Positions 36,378 through 47,525 are shown, counted from the stretch's first letter. The stretch: DNA of 64,000 nucleotides from Jeotgalibaca porci (GCF_011299095.1 NZ_CP049889.1:1210001-1274000), one strand, 5' to 3'. Translations and numbers: made by a program. Notes: generated by a model from the sequence alone, not told the origin.

Positions 36378-36426
36378 GAGTAAATAATCCCCTCTCTGTG
36401 CGCAGTTACTATCGATATAATAAGTA

Positions 36427-36444
36427 TATCTCGAATTCGAAGTA
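36427..36444 (-). promoter_or_regulatory. MhqR-like operator
   Basis: TATCTCGAATTCGAAGTA is close to the inverted repeat TATCTCGAATTCGAGATA known for Bacillus MhqR, a MarR-family repressor released by quinones. A second TCGAAATCGAAATA word lies nearby at about 36463. No MhqR gene is in the window. Site assignment is from remembered consensus. Confidence 0.6.
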
Positions 36445-36573
36445 TTTGCAAGTGTTTTTGTTCGAAATCGAAATATAACCGTCAAAATCGCAATTTTATA
36501 TATGTCTGAGTATAATAAAGTAACTGGTGTCAAAATCAGTTGCAATTATAAAATCTGAAGAAGGTGCTTGAAC

Positions 36574-38070
36574 ATGGTTGAAAATGGATTAATGATGCAA
36601 TACTTTGAATGGGATTTGCCGAATGATGGCCAGCTGTGGAATAACCTGAAAGATGATGCAAAACACTTAAAAGAATTAGGTGTGACAGCTGTTTGGTTGC
36701 CGCCAGCTTACAAAGGAACGAGTCAAGATGATGTGGGTTATGGTATTTATGATTTATATGACTTAGGTGAATTTGATCAAAAAGGAACAGTCCGTACCAA
36801 GTATGGAACGAAAGAAGAATACAAACAAGCGATAGACGCGCTGCATGGACAAGGTTTATTTGTTTACGCCGACGTGGTTTTGAACCACAAAGCAGGTGCG
36901 GATGGAAAAGAACGCTTTATGGCTTTTGAAGTAAACCCGGATAACCGGCAAGAAAAACTAACCGAACCGTATGAAATAGAAGGTTGGACGCGATTCAACT
37001 TTGAGGGACGGGGCGATACGTATTCTAAATTTAAATGGAATTGGCGCCACTTCTCCGGAACAGACTTCAATGCGGAAAACGATAAAGAAGCGATTTACAT
37101 GATTCAAGGTCTTGAAAAAGGCTGGAGTGACGATGAGACGGTCGATAACGAGTACGGTAACTACGACTACTTGATGTTTGCGGATATCGATTATGAGAAT
37201 GAGGAAGTTGTCCAAGAAGTCTTAAATTGGGCGGACTGGTACATCGAAGAAACGGGTGTGGATGGTTTCCGTTTAGATGCGATCAAACATATTAACTATC
37301 ATTTCGTAAAAAATCTGGTTAAATCTGTCCGTGAAAAAGACCGTCCTGACTTTTTTGTAGTCGGGGAATATTGGAAATCGGATTATGAAACGATTGCGGA
37401 CTATTTAGAAGAAACGGATTTTTCGTTGGACTTGTTTGATGTGTCCTTGCACTATAATTTCCATGCGGCGTCCAACCAAGGCAGAGACTACGATATGCGT
37501 GACTTATTCACGGATACGCTTGTTTCTAAAAATCCAACACACGCTGTAACATTCGTGGATAATCACGATTCACAACCGGGACAATCACTGGAGTCATTTG
37601 TGGCTGATTGGTTCAAGCCACTTGCGTACAGTTTTATTTTACTGCGTGCAGAAGGTTTCCCTTGCTTGTTCTATGGTGATTACTATGGTATTCAAGGTGA
37701 AAATCCAATTCCAGGAAAAGCCGAAGACTACTTAGATGCACTTTTGTATTTGCGTTGTAACCATGCTTATGGTGCACAGCATGATTACTTTGATCATGAA
37801 ATGTGTGTGGGCTGGACGCGTGAAGGGGACGAGCAACACCCATATGGCATGGCTGTTTTAATGTCCAATGGCGATGACTGTGAAAAAGTAATGCATGTCG
37901 GGAAACAGTACGTCGGCATTACATTTGCGGATTATTTGGGTAATTGTGAAGAGAAAATTACGATTGATGAAGAAGGAAATGCGACTTTCTTGGTAAATGG
38001 TGGATCGGTTTCTGCCTGGGTACAAGATGGCGTCACGCCGGAAGAAGCATTCCACGAAAATGGTGAATAA
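36574..38070 (+). CDS. Cytoplasmic alpha-amylase (GH13)
   Basis: 498 aa without signal peptide, so intracellular; hydrolyses alpha-1,4 glucans such as glycogen or imported maltodextrins. GH13 regions: YADVVLNHKAGAD (I), GVDGFRLDAIKHIN with the nucleophile Asp (II), FFVVGEYWKSD with the acid/base Glu (III), TFVDNHDSQPG with the transition-state Asp (IV). MMQYFEWDLPNDG near the start matches the liquefying amylase subfamily 5. The ATG at 36574 has GAAGAAGG 9 nt upstream; an in-frame TTG lies 6 nt earlier. Followed by a terminator and a convergent sugar ABC ATPase. Confidence 0.93.
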   Translation: MVENGLMMQYFEWDLPNDGQLWNNLKDDAKHLKELGVTAVWLPPAYKGTSQDDVGYGIYDLYDLGEFDQKGTVRTKYGTKEEYKQAIDALHGQGLFVYADVVLNHKAGADGKERFMAFEVNPDNRQEKLTEPYEIEGWTRFNFEGRGDTYSKFKWNWRHFSGTDFNAENDKEAIYMIQGLEKGWSDDETVDNEYGNYDYLMFADIDYENEEVVQEVLNWADWYIEETGVDGFRLDAIKHINYHFVKNLVKSVREKDRPDFFVVGEYWKSDYETIADYLEETDFSLDLFDVSLHYNFHAASNQGRDYDMRDLFTDTLVSKNPTHAVTFVDNHDSQPGQSLESFVADWFKPLAYSFILLRAEGFPCLFYGDYYGIQGENPIPGKAEDYLDALLYLRCNHAYGAQHDYFDHEMCVGWTREGDEQHPYGMAVLMSNGDDCEKVMHVGKQYVGITFADYLGNCEEKITIDEEGNATFLVNGGSVSAWVQDGVTPEEAFHENGE

Positions 38071-38081
38071 AAACGAGATTG

Positions 38082-38115
38082 AAAAAAGGCTGGGAGTAAT
38101 TTCTTAGCCTTTTTT
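38082..38115 (+). terminator. Terminator after alpha-amylase
   Basis: AAAAAAGGCT / AGCCTTTTTT stem, 12 nt after the stop codon. Confidence 0.85.
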
Positions 38116-38136
38116 CGTTCCCGCTTAGTGGACATA

Positions 38137-38170
38137 AGAAAGAGGCCCGGACATTTGTCTAGGCCTCTTT
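38137..38170. terminator. Second terminator between the amylase and the ABC ATPase
   Basis: AAGAAAGAGGCC and GGCCTCTTT arms. Serves the minus-strand ATPase gene, which ends at 38214. Confidence 0.75.
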
Positions 38171-38213
38171 CAGGTGGAGGATGGTATATCAATAAGAAAA
38201 TAGGAGTATAAAA

Positions 38214-39323
38214 TTAAGGGATGGTAATAATTTCTTCGGTTTGTTTATCGAAGAAATGAATCTTGTTCATGTTGAAGGCTAAGTCAATGACAGAACCTGG
38301 TTCGTGGTAGTCACGCGCGTCAACACGAGAGATAAACTCTGTATTTCCTACTTCTGAGTAAAGCATTGTTTCTGCACCAAGTAGTTCAGATACATTAACT
38401 GTTGCTTTTACAGTAGATTCTGGGTTTGCGTCGATAACAACTTGTTCAGATTGAATATCTTCTGGACGAATACCGAAGATAACGTCTTTATTGTTGTATC
38501 CTTTTGCTTCCAAAACTTTACGTTTACCTTCTGGAATTCTTAATTCCAGACCTTTTCCATCAGAGATAACACCGTCATTCAATGTTACATTGAAGAAGTT
38601 CATTGCAGGTGATCCGATGAAGCCTGCTACGAATAAGTTTACAGGTGTGTCATAAACCTCTTTCGGAGAACCGATTTGTTGTACGAAACCGTCTTTCATA
38701 ATAACGATACGGTCAGCCATTGTCATCGCTTCTGTTTGGTCATGCGTTACGTAAATAGTTGTTGTATTCAAACGACGGTGTAACTTCGCAATCTCAGCAC
38801 GCATCGCTACCCGCAATTTCGCATCCAAGTTTGACAAAGGCTCATCCATCAAGAAGACTTTAGCATCACGTACAATCGCACGCCCCAAAGCAACCCGTTG
38901 ACGTTGACCACCAGAAAGTGCAGCCGGTTTACGGTCTAAGTACTCTGTTAAACCTAAAATATCAGCTGCGTTGTCTACACGTTGTTTGATATCTTCTTTT
39001 TTGTATTTACGCAGTTTCAAACCAAAAGCCATGTTGTCGAACACAGTCATATGTGGGTACAAAGCGTAGTTTTGGAAAACCATCGCGATGTCACGGTCTT
39101 TAGGAGCCACGTCGTTCATCACTGTTTCGCCAATCTTCAATTCACCTTCTGTGATATCTTCCAAACCTGCGATCATACGTAGAGTTGTTGATTTACCACA
39201 ACCAGATGGACCAACGAATACGATAAATTCGCGATCTTCGATATGTAAGTTAAAGTCAGTTACTGAATAATTTTCAGCATTATCATATTTTTTATGGATT
39301 TGGTTTAGTTCGATATTTACCAT
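38214..39323 (-). CDS. Sugar ABC transporter ATP-binding protein (MsmK/UgpC family)
   Basis: 369 aa MalK-type ATPase. Walker A GPSGCGKST (about 38-46), signature LSGGQRQRVALGRAI, Walker B VFLMDEPLSNLDAKLR, then a C-terminal regulatory OB-type domain (about 240-369, VIFGIRPEDI). In Lactobacillales one MsmK often energises several carbohydrate importers, and this orphan gene without permeases fits such a shared ATPase. RBS AAAAGGCGGGA upstream on the minus strand. Near-matches to the CcpA cre consensus occur in its upstream region (about 39374 and 39411). Confidence 0.9.
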   Translation of the reverse strand: MVNIELNQIHKKYDNAENYSVTDFNLHIEDREFIVFVGPSGCGKSTTLRMIAGLEDITEGELKIGETVMNDVAPKDRDIAMVFQNYALYPHMTVFDNMAFGLKLRKYKKEDIKQRVDNAADILGLTEYLDRKPAALSGGQRQRVALGRAIVRDAKVFLMDEPLSNLDAKLRVAMRAEIAKLHRRLNTTTIYVTHDQTEAMTMADRIVIMKDGFVQQIGSPKEVYDTPVNLFVAGFIGSPAMNFFNVTLNDGVISDGKGLELRIPEGKRKVLEAKGYNNKDVIFGIRPEDIQSEQVVIDANPESTVKATVNVSELLGAETMLYSEVGNTEFISRVDARDYHEPGSVIDLAFNMNKIHFFDKQTEEIITIP

Positions 39324-39539
39324 TATTTAATCCCGCCTTTTGTTGAATGTTTTGTTTACAAGACCTATGTTAAATGAAAGCGCATTATTAATCTAAGTCA
39401 TTATGAATGAAAGTGGAAACGTTTTTTTGTGCAGAGTGACGAAAGCCTTTTCACGGGGCGGATAATAATGGAATTTCAAGGAGAAAACGCGCGAGATATG
39501 GTAAAATTGTAAGCATATAGTTTATGGAAGGAAGATTAA

Positions 39540-40040
39540 ATGAGAACTAGAGGATTTGAAATTGTATCAACATACACAGAAGAAGAAATAAACTTACCGA
39601 AACGTGCCACGAAGCATTCAGCAGGCTACGATTTTGAGGCATCGGAAGACACCGTTTTACCGTCAATCTGGAGCACATTCTTCAAGCATGACAAAAATGC
39701 ATCGGTGAAAGGCATCACACCCGTTTTAGTTCCAACCGGCATTAAGGCATATATGCAAGATGACGAATACTTACAATTAACGAATCGTTCCAGTAATCCA
39801 TTGAAACACTTTTTAATTTTGCCAAATGGCGTCGGTGTTGTAGATGCTGATTACTATAACAATGAGAACAATGAAGGTGAACTGTTCTTCCAGTTGTTAA
39901 ATTATGGCCTACGCGACAAAGTGATTAAAAAAGGCGACCGTATCGGACAGGGAATTTTTATGAAATTCTTGAAAGTCGACAATGAAGAAACGAACGAAAA
40001 GAGTCGAACAGGTGGCTTTGGATCGTCTGACAAAGATTAA
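39540..40040 (+). CDS. dut: dUTP diphosphatase
   Basis: 166 aa trimeric dUTPase, hydrolyses dUTP to dUMP, keeping uracil out of DNA. Motifs in order: HSAGYDFEAS (I), TNRSSNP (II), PNGVGVVDADYYNNENNEG (III, catalytic Asp in VVDADY), KKGDRIGQGIF (IV), RTGGFGSSDKD (V). The insertion-rich form resembles versions found in Gram-positive bacteria and their phages. Starts with GGAAGG upstream and lies before radA. Confidence 0.92.
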   Translation: MRTRGFEIVSTYTEEEINLPKRATKHSAGYDFEASEDTVLPSIWSTFFKHDKNASVKGITPVLVPTGIKAYMQDDEYLQLTNRSSNPLKHFLILPNGVGVVDADYYNNENNEGELFFQLLNYGLRDKVIKKGDRIGQGIFMKFLKVDNEETNEKSRTGGFGSSDKD

Positions 40041-40131
40041 TTTAAATTTAAACGCCGTCTACTACTTCGGTTAGTCAGTTATATGCTAAAATAGCCTTAT
40101 ATCCATCGCATTAATTGAAGGAGTTTAACTA

Positions 40132-41511
40132 ATGGCAAAAAAGAAAATTAAATATGTCTGCCAAGCGTGCGGCTATGAATCAGCAAAATGGCTCGGAAAA
40201 TGTCCAAATTGCGGTGCGTGGAATCAGATGGAAGAAGAAAAAGAACTAGCTGTTTCTGAGAAGCATCAACCTCGCGTTAACTTTTCCGGTCAGACAGCAG
40301 AAGCTGTCTCCATTCAAAATATAAAAGTAGAAGATATTCCGCGTATTGCGACTGACATGGAAGAAGTGAATCATGTTTTAGGTGGCGGTATTGTACCTGG
40401 ATCCATGATATTAATTGGTGGCGATCCCGGAATTGGGAAGTCGACATTATTACTGCAAGTTTCCGCTCAAATAAACAATAAAAACATTCCGGTTTTATAT
40501 GTTTCCGGTGAAGAAAGTGCCAGCCAGATTAAATTGCGTGCTGAACGTCTGGGTGTGAAGGGTGCCGATTTTTATATTTATCCGGAAACGGATATCGATG
40601 CGATTGCCCAAACGATTGAACGTTTGAAGCCAGAACTCGTGATTATCGACTCTATCCAAACGATGGTGAAAGCTGATAATGACAGCACAGCCGGCAGTGT
40701 GTCGCAAGTAAGAGAATCAACACAGGCATTGATGCGTATTGCTAAAACGAACAATATTTCCATATTTATCGTCGGTCACGTGACTAAAGAAGGAAATATT
40801 GCCGGGCCGCGTATGTTGGAACATATGGTGGATACGGTATTGTACTTCGAAGGCGACCGTCATCACACGTTTCGTATTTTACGTGCCGTTAAGAACCGTT
40901 TCGGCTCAACGAATGAAATCGGCGTTTTTGAAATGGCGCAAGGTGGCTTACGTGAAGTCTCCAACCCATCGGAAATGTTCTTGGAAGAACGATTGTCCGG
41001 GGCATCCGGATCAGCAGTTGTCGCTTCTATGGAAGGAACGCGTCCGATTCTGGCAGAGATTCAATGTTTGATTACACCAACAGCATTTGGTAATGCCCGC
41101 CGCACATCGAGTGGCTTGGACTATAACCGGGTCTCGCTAATTCTGGCGGTTCTGGAAAAACGCGCAGGTTTATTGTTGCAGAATCAAGATGCTTACTTCA
41201 AGTCGACAGGCGGGGTCCGTTTGGATGAACCGGCTATTGATTTGGCTATCGCTGTCAGTGTGGCTTCCAGCTATTACGATACCGAAACAGCCGCAAACGA
41301 GTGCTTTATCGGCGAAATCGGCTTGACCGGTGAAATTCGTCGTGTCAATCGTGTGGAGCAACGTGTTTATGAAGCTGAAAAACTAGGATTTAAACGTGTG
41401 TATGTTCCAAAGAACAGTTTATCCGGCTGGGATCATCCAAAAGGAATTGAATTAATTGGCGTTTCAACAGTTGCGGAAACTTTACATAAAGTATTCCCAA
41501 ATCGTAGATAG
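40132..41511 (+). CDS. radA: DNA repair protein RadA (Sms)
   Basis: 459 aa branch-migration helicase. N-terminal zinc finger [20 protein letters not shown] (10-29), Walker [13 protein letters not shown] (97-108), RadA-specific KNRFGS motif, and C-terminal Lon-like domain with [16 protein letters not shown]. Important for recombination and, in naturally competent firmicutes, for transformation, notable with sigH/comX-like gene at 48022. RBS GAAGGAG. Confidence 0.95.
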   Translation: MAKKKIKYVCQACGYESAKWLGKCPNCGAWNQMEEEKELAVSEKHQPRVNFSGQTAEAVSIQNIKVEDIPRIATDMEEVNHVLGGGIVPGSMILIGGDPGIGKSTLLLQVSAQINNKNIPVLYVSGEESASQIKLRAERLGVKGADFYIYPETDIDAIAQTIERLKPELVIIDSIQTMVKADNDSTAGSVSQVRESTQALMRIAKTNNISIFIVGHVTKEGNIAGPRMLEHMVDTVLYFEGDRHHTFRILRAVKNRFGSTNEIGVFEMAQGGLREVSNPSEMFLEERLSGASGSAVVASMEGTRPILAEIQCLITPTAFGNARRTSSGLDYNRVSLILAVLEKRAGLLLQNQDAYFKSTGGVRLDEPAIDLAIAVSVASSYYDTETAANECFIGEIGLTGEIRRVNRVEQRVYEAEKLGFKRVYVPKNSLSGWDHPKGIELIGVSTVAETLHKVFPNRR

Positions 41512-41530
41512 AAAAGAGAGGAGGAAAATC

Positions 41531-42625
41531 ATGAAAATGAAACGGACTATTTCAGCTATATTTGTATTCGTTGGCGGTAGCGTGGGGCTCACGACAATGC
41601 CGTATCTTTGGGAGATACTGAATTTAACGAAATCTCCTTTTAACAATGTGTTCGTCAACCTTGGTATTGGTGCACTTATATTCTTTTTATTATCTTTGGT
41701 GTTGGCGAATTGGGTTATCCGTGCTTTTAAGAAAATAGAGAATTACTTTAGTAAACAATCGGCAACGTTCTTGTTGTTTGGGGCTTTGGGGGCTATTATC
41801 GGATTAGTGTTGGCGTGGTTGATTGGTATTCCGTTAGTGGCTTGGAATATTAACATTATCAGCGACGTTGTTCCGACACTGTTATCAGTTGGTCTTGCTT
41901 ATTTTGGGTTCTATGTGGGAACAACCCGCATTGACGAGTTTCGTAAGCTATTAACGCCGAAGAAACGTCCTGAAGAAGGCCAATTACTGGATCGAAAAGC
42001 GGATTCTAGCTTCCGTAAGTACAAAATTTTGGATACGAGTGTTATTATTGATGGACGTATATATGAAATTGCCAAAACGGGCTTTTTAGAAGGTGTTTTA
42101 GTTATTCCGAACTTTGTACTTCGTGAACTGCAATATATTGCAGATTCATCCGATAGCTTGAAACGGGTACGCGGACGCCGTGGTTTGGATATTTTGAACA
42201 GTCTACAAAAAGAAGAAGACATGCAAGTTGAAAGTTACGACGGTGAATTCGAAGAAATTCCTGAAGTAGACAGCAAGCTTATTCGTTTGGCGAAGCTAAT
42301 CGATGGGGTAATCGTGACAAACGACTACAACTTGAACAAAGTCAGCGAGTTCCAAAATGTGCCGGTCTTAAATATTAACGAACTAGCTAATGCAGTAAAA
42401 CCTGTCGTGATTCCGGGTGAAAATATGCGTGTCACAGTTATCAAAGCTGGGACAGAGCGGAACCAAGGTGTTGCATATTTAGATGACGGTACGATGATTG
42501 TGGTCGAAGACGGCCAATATCATATGAACCAAACGCTGGACGTTGTCGTAACCAGTGCACTACAAACGGCAGCCGGCCGTATGATTTTTGCGAAACCAGC
42601 GCACTCACAAAAAGGCATAAAATGA
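41531..42625 (+). CDS. yacL: PIN/TRAM domain membrane protein YacL
   Basis: 364 aa. Four N-terminal membrane helices (about 7-135), a PIN-like nuclease domain starting KYKILDTSVIIDGRIYEIAK with acidic residues, and a C-terminal TRAM domain (MRVTVIKAGTERNQGVAYLD). Function in RNA metabolism is suspected. The ATG at 41531 is preferred because GAGGAGG is 7 nt upstream; the frame stays open into radA but that extension lacks support. Conserved neighbour of radA and gltX. Confidence 0.92.
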   Translation: MKMKRTISAIFVFVGGSVGLTTMPYLWEILNLTKSPFNNVFVNLGIGALIFFLLSLVLANWVIRAFKKIENYFSKQSATFLLFGALGAIIGLVLAWLIGIPLVAWNINIISDVVPTLLSVGLAYFGFYVGTTRIDEFRKLLTPKKRPEEGQLLDRKADSSFRKYKILDTSVIIDGRIYEIAKTGFLEGVLVIPNFVLRELQYIADSSDSLKRVRGRRGLDILNSLQKEEDMQVESYDGEFEEIPEVDSKLIRLAKLIDGVIVTNDYNLNKVSEFQNVPVLNINELANAVKPVVIPGENMRVTVIKAGTERNQGVAYLDDGTMIVVEDGQYHMNQTLDVVVTSALQTAAGRMIFAKPAHSQKGIK

Positions 42626-42660
42626 TAAATGAGACAGATACAAAAAAGGAGAAATGAATA

Positions 42661-44130
42661 ATGGCTAAAAAAATTCGGGTACGTTACGCACCAAGTCCAA
42701 CGGGACATTTGCATATAGGAAATGCACGTACAGCCCTCTTCAACTATTTATTCGCACGTCACAATGACGGAGATTTTATTATTCGTATTGAGGATACAGA
42801 CCAAAAACGAAATATCGAACGTGGTGAAGAAAGCCAACTGGAGAACTTAGAATGGTTGGGCATGGACTGGGACGAAGGTCCGGACAAGCCAGGCAAATAT
42901 GGTCCTTATCGTCAATCAGAACGTAAAGATATTTACGACAGCTATATTGAACAATTGTTAATCGCGAATCGCGCGTACCACTGTTACTGTACAGAAGATG
43001 AATTGGAAGAAGAACGTGAACAACAACGTGCACGTGGCGAAATGCCGCATTATGGCGGACGTTGTGCGCACCTTTCAGCAGCTGAGAAAGCTGAAAAAGA
43101 AGCATCCGGCATTGTTCCAACAATCCGTTTCCGCGTTGAAAAAGATAACACATATACCTTCAACGATATCGTTAAAGGCGAAATCAACTTTGAAGCAAGC
43201 AGCGTCGGTGGTGACTTCATCATTCGTAAACGTGATGGCTTCCCAACGTATAACTTTGCAGTTGTAGTGGATGACCACTTGATGGGCATTACGCACGTTT
43301 TACGTGGTGATGATCATATTGCAAATACACCAAAACAAATGATGATCTATGAAGCATTCGATTGGGAATACCCAGAATTCGGTCATATGACTTTAATCAT
43401 CAACAGTGAAACAGGTAAGAAACTAAGTAAACGTGATGAGTCGATTCTACAATTTATCGAACAATACAAAGAGCTCGGTTACTTACCAGAAGCTATGTTT
43501 AACTTCATTACATTGTTAGGTTGGTCCCCAGTTGGTGAAGAAGAAATCTTTAACCAAGAGGAACTGATCAAGATGTTTGATCCGGCTCGCTTGAGCAAAT
43601 CTCCCGCTGCATTCGATGCGAAAAAACTAGAGTGGGTAAACAACACATACATGAAAGAATCAGAATTGGATGCAATCGTTCCACTTGCTACAAAACACTT
43701 GGCAGCTGCTGGTAAGATTGATGAAAATCCAGACGAAGCAACACAAGAATGGGTTAAAACATTGATTTCTCTGTACCATGACCAAATGAGTTATGCGGCA
43801 GAAATTGTGGAATTATCCGAATTATTCTTTACTGAAACATTGGAACTGGACGAAGCGGAGAAAGAAATTCTTTCTGGCGAAACAGTCCCAACAGTACTAG
43901 CGGCATTCAAAGAACAACTTAAAGTGATTGAACCATTTGAAGAAGCAACAATCAAAGCAGCAATTAAAGCTGTTCAAAAAGAAACAGGCGTGAAAGGCAA
44001 AAATCTATTTATGCCTATCCGCGTCGCTATCAGTGGCGAGATGCATGGACCAGAACTTGGTAAAACAATCGAGTTATTGGGCCGCGAAAAGAGCATTAGT
44101 CATTTAGATACAGTGATGGCAAGTCTATAA
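42661..44130 (+). CDS. gltX: Glutamyl-tRNA synthetase
   Basis: 489 aa class I synthetase charging tRNA-Glu, and in most Firmicutes also tRNA-Gln for later amidation. HIGH-type motif [17 protein letters not shown] (11-27) and KLSKRDES (KMSKS type, near 255). RBS AAAGGAG. Follows yacL closely. No T-box found upstream. Confidence 0.96.
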   Translation: MAKKIRVRYAPSPTGHLHIGNARTALFNYLFARHNDGDFIIRIEDTDQKRNIERGEESQLENLEWLGMDWDEGPDKPGKYGPYRQSERKDIYDSYIEQLLIANRAYHCYCTEDELEEEREQQRARGEMPHYGGRCAHLSAAEKAEKEASGIVPTIRFRVEKDNTYTFNDIVKGEINFEASSVGGDFIIRKRDGFPTYNFAVVVDDHLMGITHVLRGDDHIANTPKQMMIYEAFDWEYPEFGHMTLIINSETGKKLSKRDESILQFIEQYKELGYLPEAMFNFITLLGWSPVGEEEIFNQEELIKMFDPARLSKSPAAFDAKKLEWVNNTYMKESELDAIVPLATKHLAAAGKIDENPDEATQEWVKTLISLYHDQMSYAAEIVELSELFFTETLELDEAEKEILSGETVPTVLAAFKEQLKVIEPFEEATIKAAIKAVQKETGVKGKNLFMPIRVAISGEMHGPELGKTIELLGREKSISHLDTVMASL

Positions 44131-44142
44131 AAAAAGAAAAAC

Positions 44143-44166
44143 AAGAGGACTCTTTCTCGAAAGAGT
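44143..44166 (+). terminator. Hairpin between gltX and cysS
   Basis: GGACTCTTTCTCGAAAGAGTCC, a perfect stem but without a T-run, so more likely a processing or stability hairpin than a full terminator. Confidence 0.4.
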
Positions 44167-44205
44167 CCATCTTGCTATTATAAGGGAAATAGGAAGGAGC
44201 GACGG

Positions 44206-45618
44206 ATGATGAAAATTTATAATACATTGACTCGGACAAAAGAAACATTTAAGCCACTGGAACCAGGAAAGGTGAAGATGTATGTCTGTGGGCCTACTGT
44301 CTACAATTATATCCATGTCGGTAATTCACGCAGTACAGTGGCGTTCGACACAATCCGCCGTTATTTGGAGTATCGTGGGTATGATGTGAACTATGTTTCT
44401 AACTTTACCGATGTTGATGATAAAATCATCCGGACTGCTAAAGAAATGAAGATTACGCCAGTCGAAGTCGCAGAGAAATTTATTGCGGCTTTCGCTGAAG
44501 ATACACAGGCATTAGAAGTAAAGGAAGCAACGGTTCATCCACGCGTGATGGATAATATCCCTGAGATTGTTGCGTTTATTGAAGTTCTGGTTGAAAAGGG
44601 CTTTGCCTATGAATCACACGGAGATGTGTATTACCGTACTGAAAAGTTTGAAAAATACGGACAATTGAGTGATCAGTCCATCAAAGACTTACGTGTGGGT
44701 GCAAGTGAGCGAATCGACGAAGAAGAAAATCGGAAGAAAGAAAGCCCGATTGATTTCGCTTTATGGAAAGCAGCGAAGACGGATGAGATTTCTTGGGATT
44801 CTCCGTGGGGACCGGGACGTCCGGGCTGGCACATTGAGTGCTCGGTTATGGCGACGAAATACTTGGGAGACACAATCGATATTCACGGTGGCGGGCATGA
44901 CCTGACTTTCCCTCACCATGAAAATGAAATCGCACAAAGTGAAGCAAAGACCGGCCATCCATTTGCGAATTATTGGATGCATAACGGCTTTGTCACAATG
45001 GGCGAATCAGAAGAAAAGATGAGTAAATCACTGGGTAACTTTGTAATGGTCCATGATATTTTGAAAGAAGTAGATGCGCAAGTATTGCGTTTCCTATTGG
45101 CTTCTTCTCACTATCGCCGTCCAATCAAATTCAGTGAACGCGCATTAGAAGAAGCACGGATCAACTTAGATAAGATTCGTGTGGCATATAAAAATGCACG
45201 TTACCGTTTGGAAAATGCGGAAGCAATCCTTTCAACTGACCAAGCAGATATTGCAGTGTTTATGGAACTAGAAGCCAATTTCGTTAAGGAAATGGACGAC
45301 GACTTCCAAGCAGACAATGCTTTGAGTGTTATTTATCACTTCGTAAAAGAATTAAACATGTATTCTGAACGAGAAACAGTATCGCAGGGAGTTTTAGACC
45401 AAGCGCTAGAAGTACTGGAACAAATGATGCTAGTCTTTGGTATCACGTTGCAAGCTGAAGGTATGCTGGATGACGATATCCAAACGTTAATCGACGAACG
45501 GATTCAAGCGCGTAAAGATAAAGACTTTGCCCGCAGTGACGAAATCCGTGACTATTTGAAAGAACAAGGCATCATCTTGGATGATACGCCGCAAGGAACA
45601 AGGTGGAGACGCGCATGA
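44206..45618 (+). CDS. cysS: Cysteinyl-tRNA synthetase
   Basis: 470 aa. [15 protein letters not shown] (HIGH motif, Zn-binding Cys before it), [13 protein letters not shown] and [15 protein letters not shown] (zinc ligands), KMSKSLGN. The serine acetyltransferase cysE that lies between gltX and cysS in Bacillus is absent. Start may be 44206 or the next ATG at 44209. The stop overlaps the mrnC start (ATGA). Confidence 0.96.
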   Translation: MMKIYNTLTRTKETFKPLEPGKVKMYVCGPTVYNYIHVGNSRSTVAFDTIRRYLEYRGYDVNYVSNFTDVDDKIIRTAKEMKITPVEVAEKFIAAFAEDTQALEVKEATVHPRVMDNIPEIVAFIEVLVEKGFAYESHGDVYYRTEKFEKYGQLSDQSIKDLRVGASERIDEEENRKKESPIDFALWKAAKTDEISWDSPWGPGRPGWHIECSVMATKYLGDTIDIHGGGHDLTFPHHENEIAQSEAKTGHPFANYWMHNGFVTMGESEEKMSKSLGNFVMVHDILKEVDAQVLRFLLASSHYRRPIKFSERALEEARINLDKIRVAYKNARYRLENAEAILSTDQADIAVFMELEANFVKEMDDDFQADNALSVIYHFVKELNMYSERETVSQGVLDQALEVLEQMMLVFGITLQAEGMLDDDIQTLIDERIQARKDKDFARSDEIRDYLKEQGIILDDTPQGTRWRRA

Positions 45619-46031
45619 GTGAAAAAGATTGGTCATTATTAAATGGTTTGGCACTGGCTTACGTGGGGGATGCTGCTTACGAAGTGTATGTGCGTGATCA
45701 CCTCTTGCAAAAAGGTTGGACGAAACCAAACGATCTACACCGCCGCGCGACACATTATGTATCAGCAAAAGCACAAGCTGCTTTGATGCATGTCATGCTG
45801 GAACAACCAGAATTTTTATCAGAAGAAGAAGTGACCATGTACAAACGGGGTCGGAATGCGAAAAGTCATACGACTGCCAAGAATGCAGATGTCACAACGT
45901 ACCGTATCTCAACGGGCTTTGAAGCGCTGTTCGGTTATTTGCATTTAACGAAGCAAGTGGCACGTTTTGAAGAGCTTGTCCGTTGGTGTATCCAACAAGT
46001 GGAGGGCCTGGAAGATGAACCAAAGAAATAG
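45615..46031 (+). CDS. mrnC: Mini-ribonuclease 3
   Basis: 138 aa, catalytic RNase III domain without the dsRNA-binding domain; matures 23S r[24 protein letters not shown] contains the catalytic Asp region, and [21 protein letters not shown] is conserved. Start overlaps cysS stop by 4 nt, RBS AAGGTGGAG. It overlaps the next gene by 17 nt. Confidence 0.94.
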   Translation: MSEKDWSLLNGLALAYVGDAAYEVYVRDHLLQKGWTKPNDLHRRATHYVSAKAQAALMHVMLEQPEFLSEEEVTMYKRGRNAKSHTTAKNADVTTYRISTGFEALFGYLHLTKQVARFEELVRWCIQQVEGLEDEPKK

Positions 46032-46881
46032 AAAGCCGAATCGCGATACAAAAAGAGATAACAAACGCGATTTTAGAAAAGATGACTATAAAGGGCGCGC
46101 ACCGAAGCGTAAGCCTGAACCAGAAACAAACAACCGTCCGGAACAACAAGATGACTTTGTAATCGGAAAACATGCCGTTTATGAAACGCTACAATCCGAA
46201 CGCGACATCAACAAATTGTTCTTGCAAGAAGGAATCGGTGGCGAAAAGATTGGTGAGATTCTGGAGTTGGCGAAAGAACGCCAGATTCAAATTACCATTG
46301 TGCCAAAGACAAAATTGGATTTATTATCCGATAATGGTGTGCATCAAGGGGTGATGCTGGCAACAGCAGCGTTCCAATATGCAACGTTGGATGATTTATT
46401 CGCAGTTGCGAAGGAAAAAGGTGAGGACCCATTCTTCGTCATTTTAGATGGGATTGAAGATCCACATAACTTGGGTTCTGTTTTACGGACTGCAGATGCG
46501 AGTGGCGTTCACGGGGTTATTATTCCGAAGCGTCGTGCAGTGGGCCTAACCGGAACCGTTGCGAAAACGTCTACCGGTGCGATTGAGCACGTGCCAGTTG
46601 TACGCGTGACAAACTTAGCGCGGACAATTGAAGAGTTGAAAGAGCGCGGTGTATGGATCTATGCGACCGACATGAAAGGACAATCCTACGAGAAATGGGA
46701 TGCCAATTTACCGGTTGCGGTTATCATCGGTAACGAAGGCAAGGGCGTTTCACGCTTATTGAAGGACTCTGCGGACGGTTTGTTAACGATCCCGATGAAA
46801 GGGCATGTTCAAAGCTTAAATGCGAGTGTGGCTGCGGGACTCATGATGTACGAAGTTTATCGTAAACGTAACTTTGAATAG
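46015..46881 (+). CDS. rlmB: 23S rRNA 2'-O-methyltransferase RlmB (TrmH family)
   Basis: 288 aa SpoU/TrmH-type enzyme modifying G2251 of 23S rRNA. A basic N-terminal tail of about 45 residues precedes the substrate-binding domain. SpoU motifs: [20 protein letters not shown] (1), [13 protein letters not shown] (2), [20 protein letters not shown] (3). Start inside mrnC with GGAGGG upstream. Confidence 0.94.
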   Translation: MNQRNRKPNRDTKRDNKRDFRKDDYKGRAPKRKPEPETNNRPEQQDDFVIGKHAVYETLQSERDINKLFLQEGIGGEKIGEILELAKERQIQITIVPKTKLDLLSDNGVHQGVMLATAAFQYATLDDLFAVAKEKGEDPFFVILDGIEDPHNLGSVLRTADASGVHGVIIPKRRAVGLTGTVAKTSTGAIEHVPVVRVTNLARTIEELKERGVWIYATDMKGQSYEKWDANLPVAVIIGNEGKGVSRLLKDSADGLLTIPMKGHVQSLNASVAAGLMMYEVYRKRNFE

Positions 46882-46904
46882 ACACTAAGGGAGGTGAGGT
46901 TACG

Positions 46905-47444
46905 GTGAAGAAAGAAATATTAGTTGTGGATGGGTACAATATGATTGGCGCTTGGCCAGAACTGGTAAACTTGAAGAACCGTGACCTTATTGAGGAAGCA
47001 CGTGATCGTCTTCTTCAAATCCTGTCAAATTACCAGGCGTTTGAAAACATTGAGATTTGGGTTGTGTTCGATGCCCAGTTCGTTCCTGGCATTACGAAAG
47101 AATATACCAAATATAAAGTAAAAGTCGTCTTTACCGGACAAGGGGAGACGGCGGATACGTATATTGAGGGAATTGTCGACAAGCTAAAGAATGTCCTAAC
47201 CGACGTGACCGTTGCGACCAGCGATCTAGCTGAGCAACAACTTGTCTTCAATAAAGGCGCCAACCGGATGTCCGCACTTGATTTGATGCTCGAACTTCAA
47301 CGCTCCAAACGCGCCCGCGACAAAGAAGCCGAATACCAAAAAGTTCAAGGATATGGCAGAAAAAAACGCGGCAGTTTAACGGAAGAGCAGTTGGATGAGT
47401 TGGGAAGATTGCGGGAGAGTTTATCGGGTAAAAGTATTAAATAG
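46905..47444 (+). CDS. yacP: NYN domain RNase (YacP/Rae1-like)
   Basis: 179 aa PIN-like NYN nuclease. VVDGYNMIGAWPEL (6-19) with the first catalytic Asp, VVFDAQFVPG, GETADTYIEGIVDKL and VATSDLAEQQLVF complete the acidic site. In Bacillus, Rae1/YacP cleaves mRNA in the ribosomal A site. GTG start, RBS GGGAGGTGAG. Ends in a terminator. Confidence 0.9.
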   Translation: MKKEILVVDGYNMIGAWPELVNLKNRDLIEEARDRLLQILSNYQAFENIEIWVVFDAQFVPGITKEYTKYKVKVVFTGQGETADTYIEGIVDKLKNVLTDVTVATSDLAEQQLVFNKGANRMSALDLMLELQRSKRARDKEAEYQKVQGYGRKKRGSLTEEQLDELGRLRESLSGKSIK

Positions 47445-47451
47445 AAAAATG

Positions 47452-47488
47452 AACCAGTTCATCCTACAGGGGGTGGGCTGGTTTTTTT
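47452..47488 (+). terminator. Terminator after yacP
   Basis: AACCAGTTCATCC and GGTGGGCTGGTT arms, then T7. Confidence 0.8.
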
Positions 47489-47525
47489 GTTCCAAAGCGG
47501 GTAAAAATAATAGGTTTTTACCGTA

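Noticed and set aside
44131-44205. T-box or other riboswitch ahead of cysS
   Set aside because: The gap is only 75 nt with one hairpin. The T-box core AGGGTGGNACCGCG is absent.
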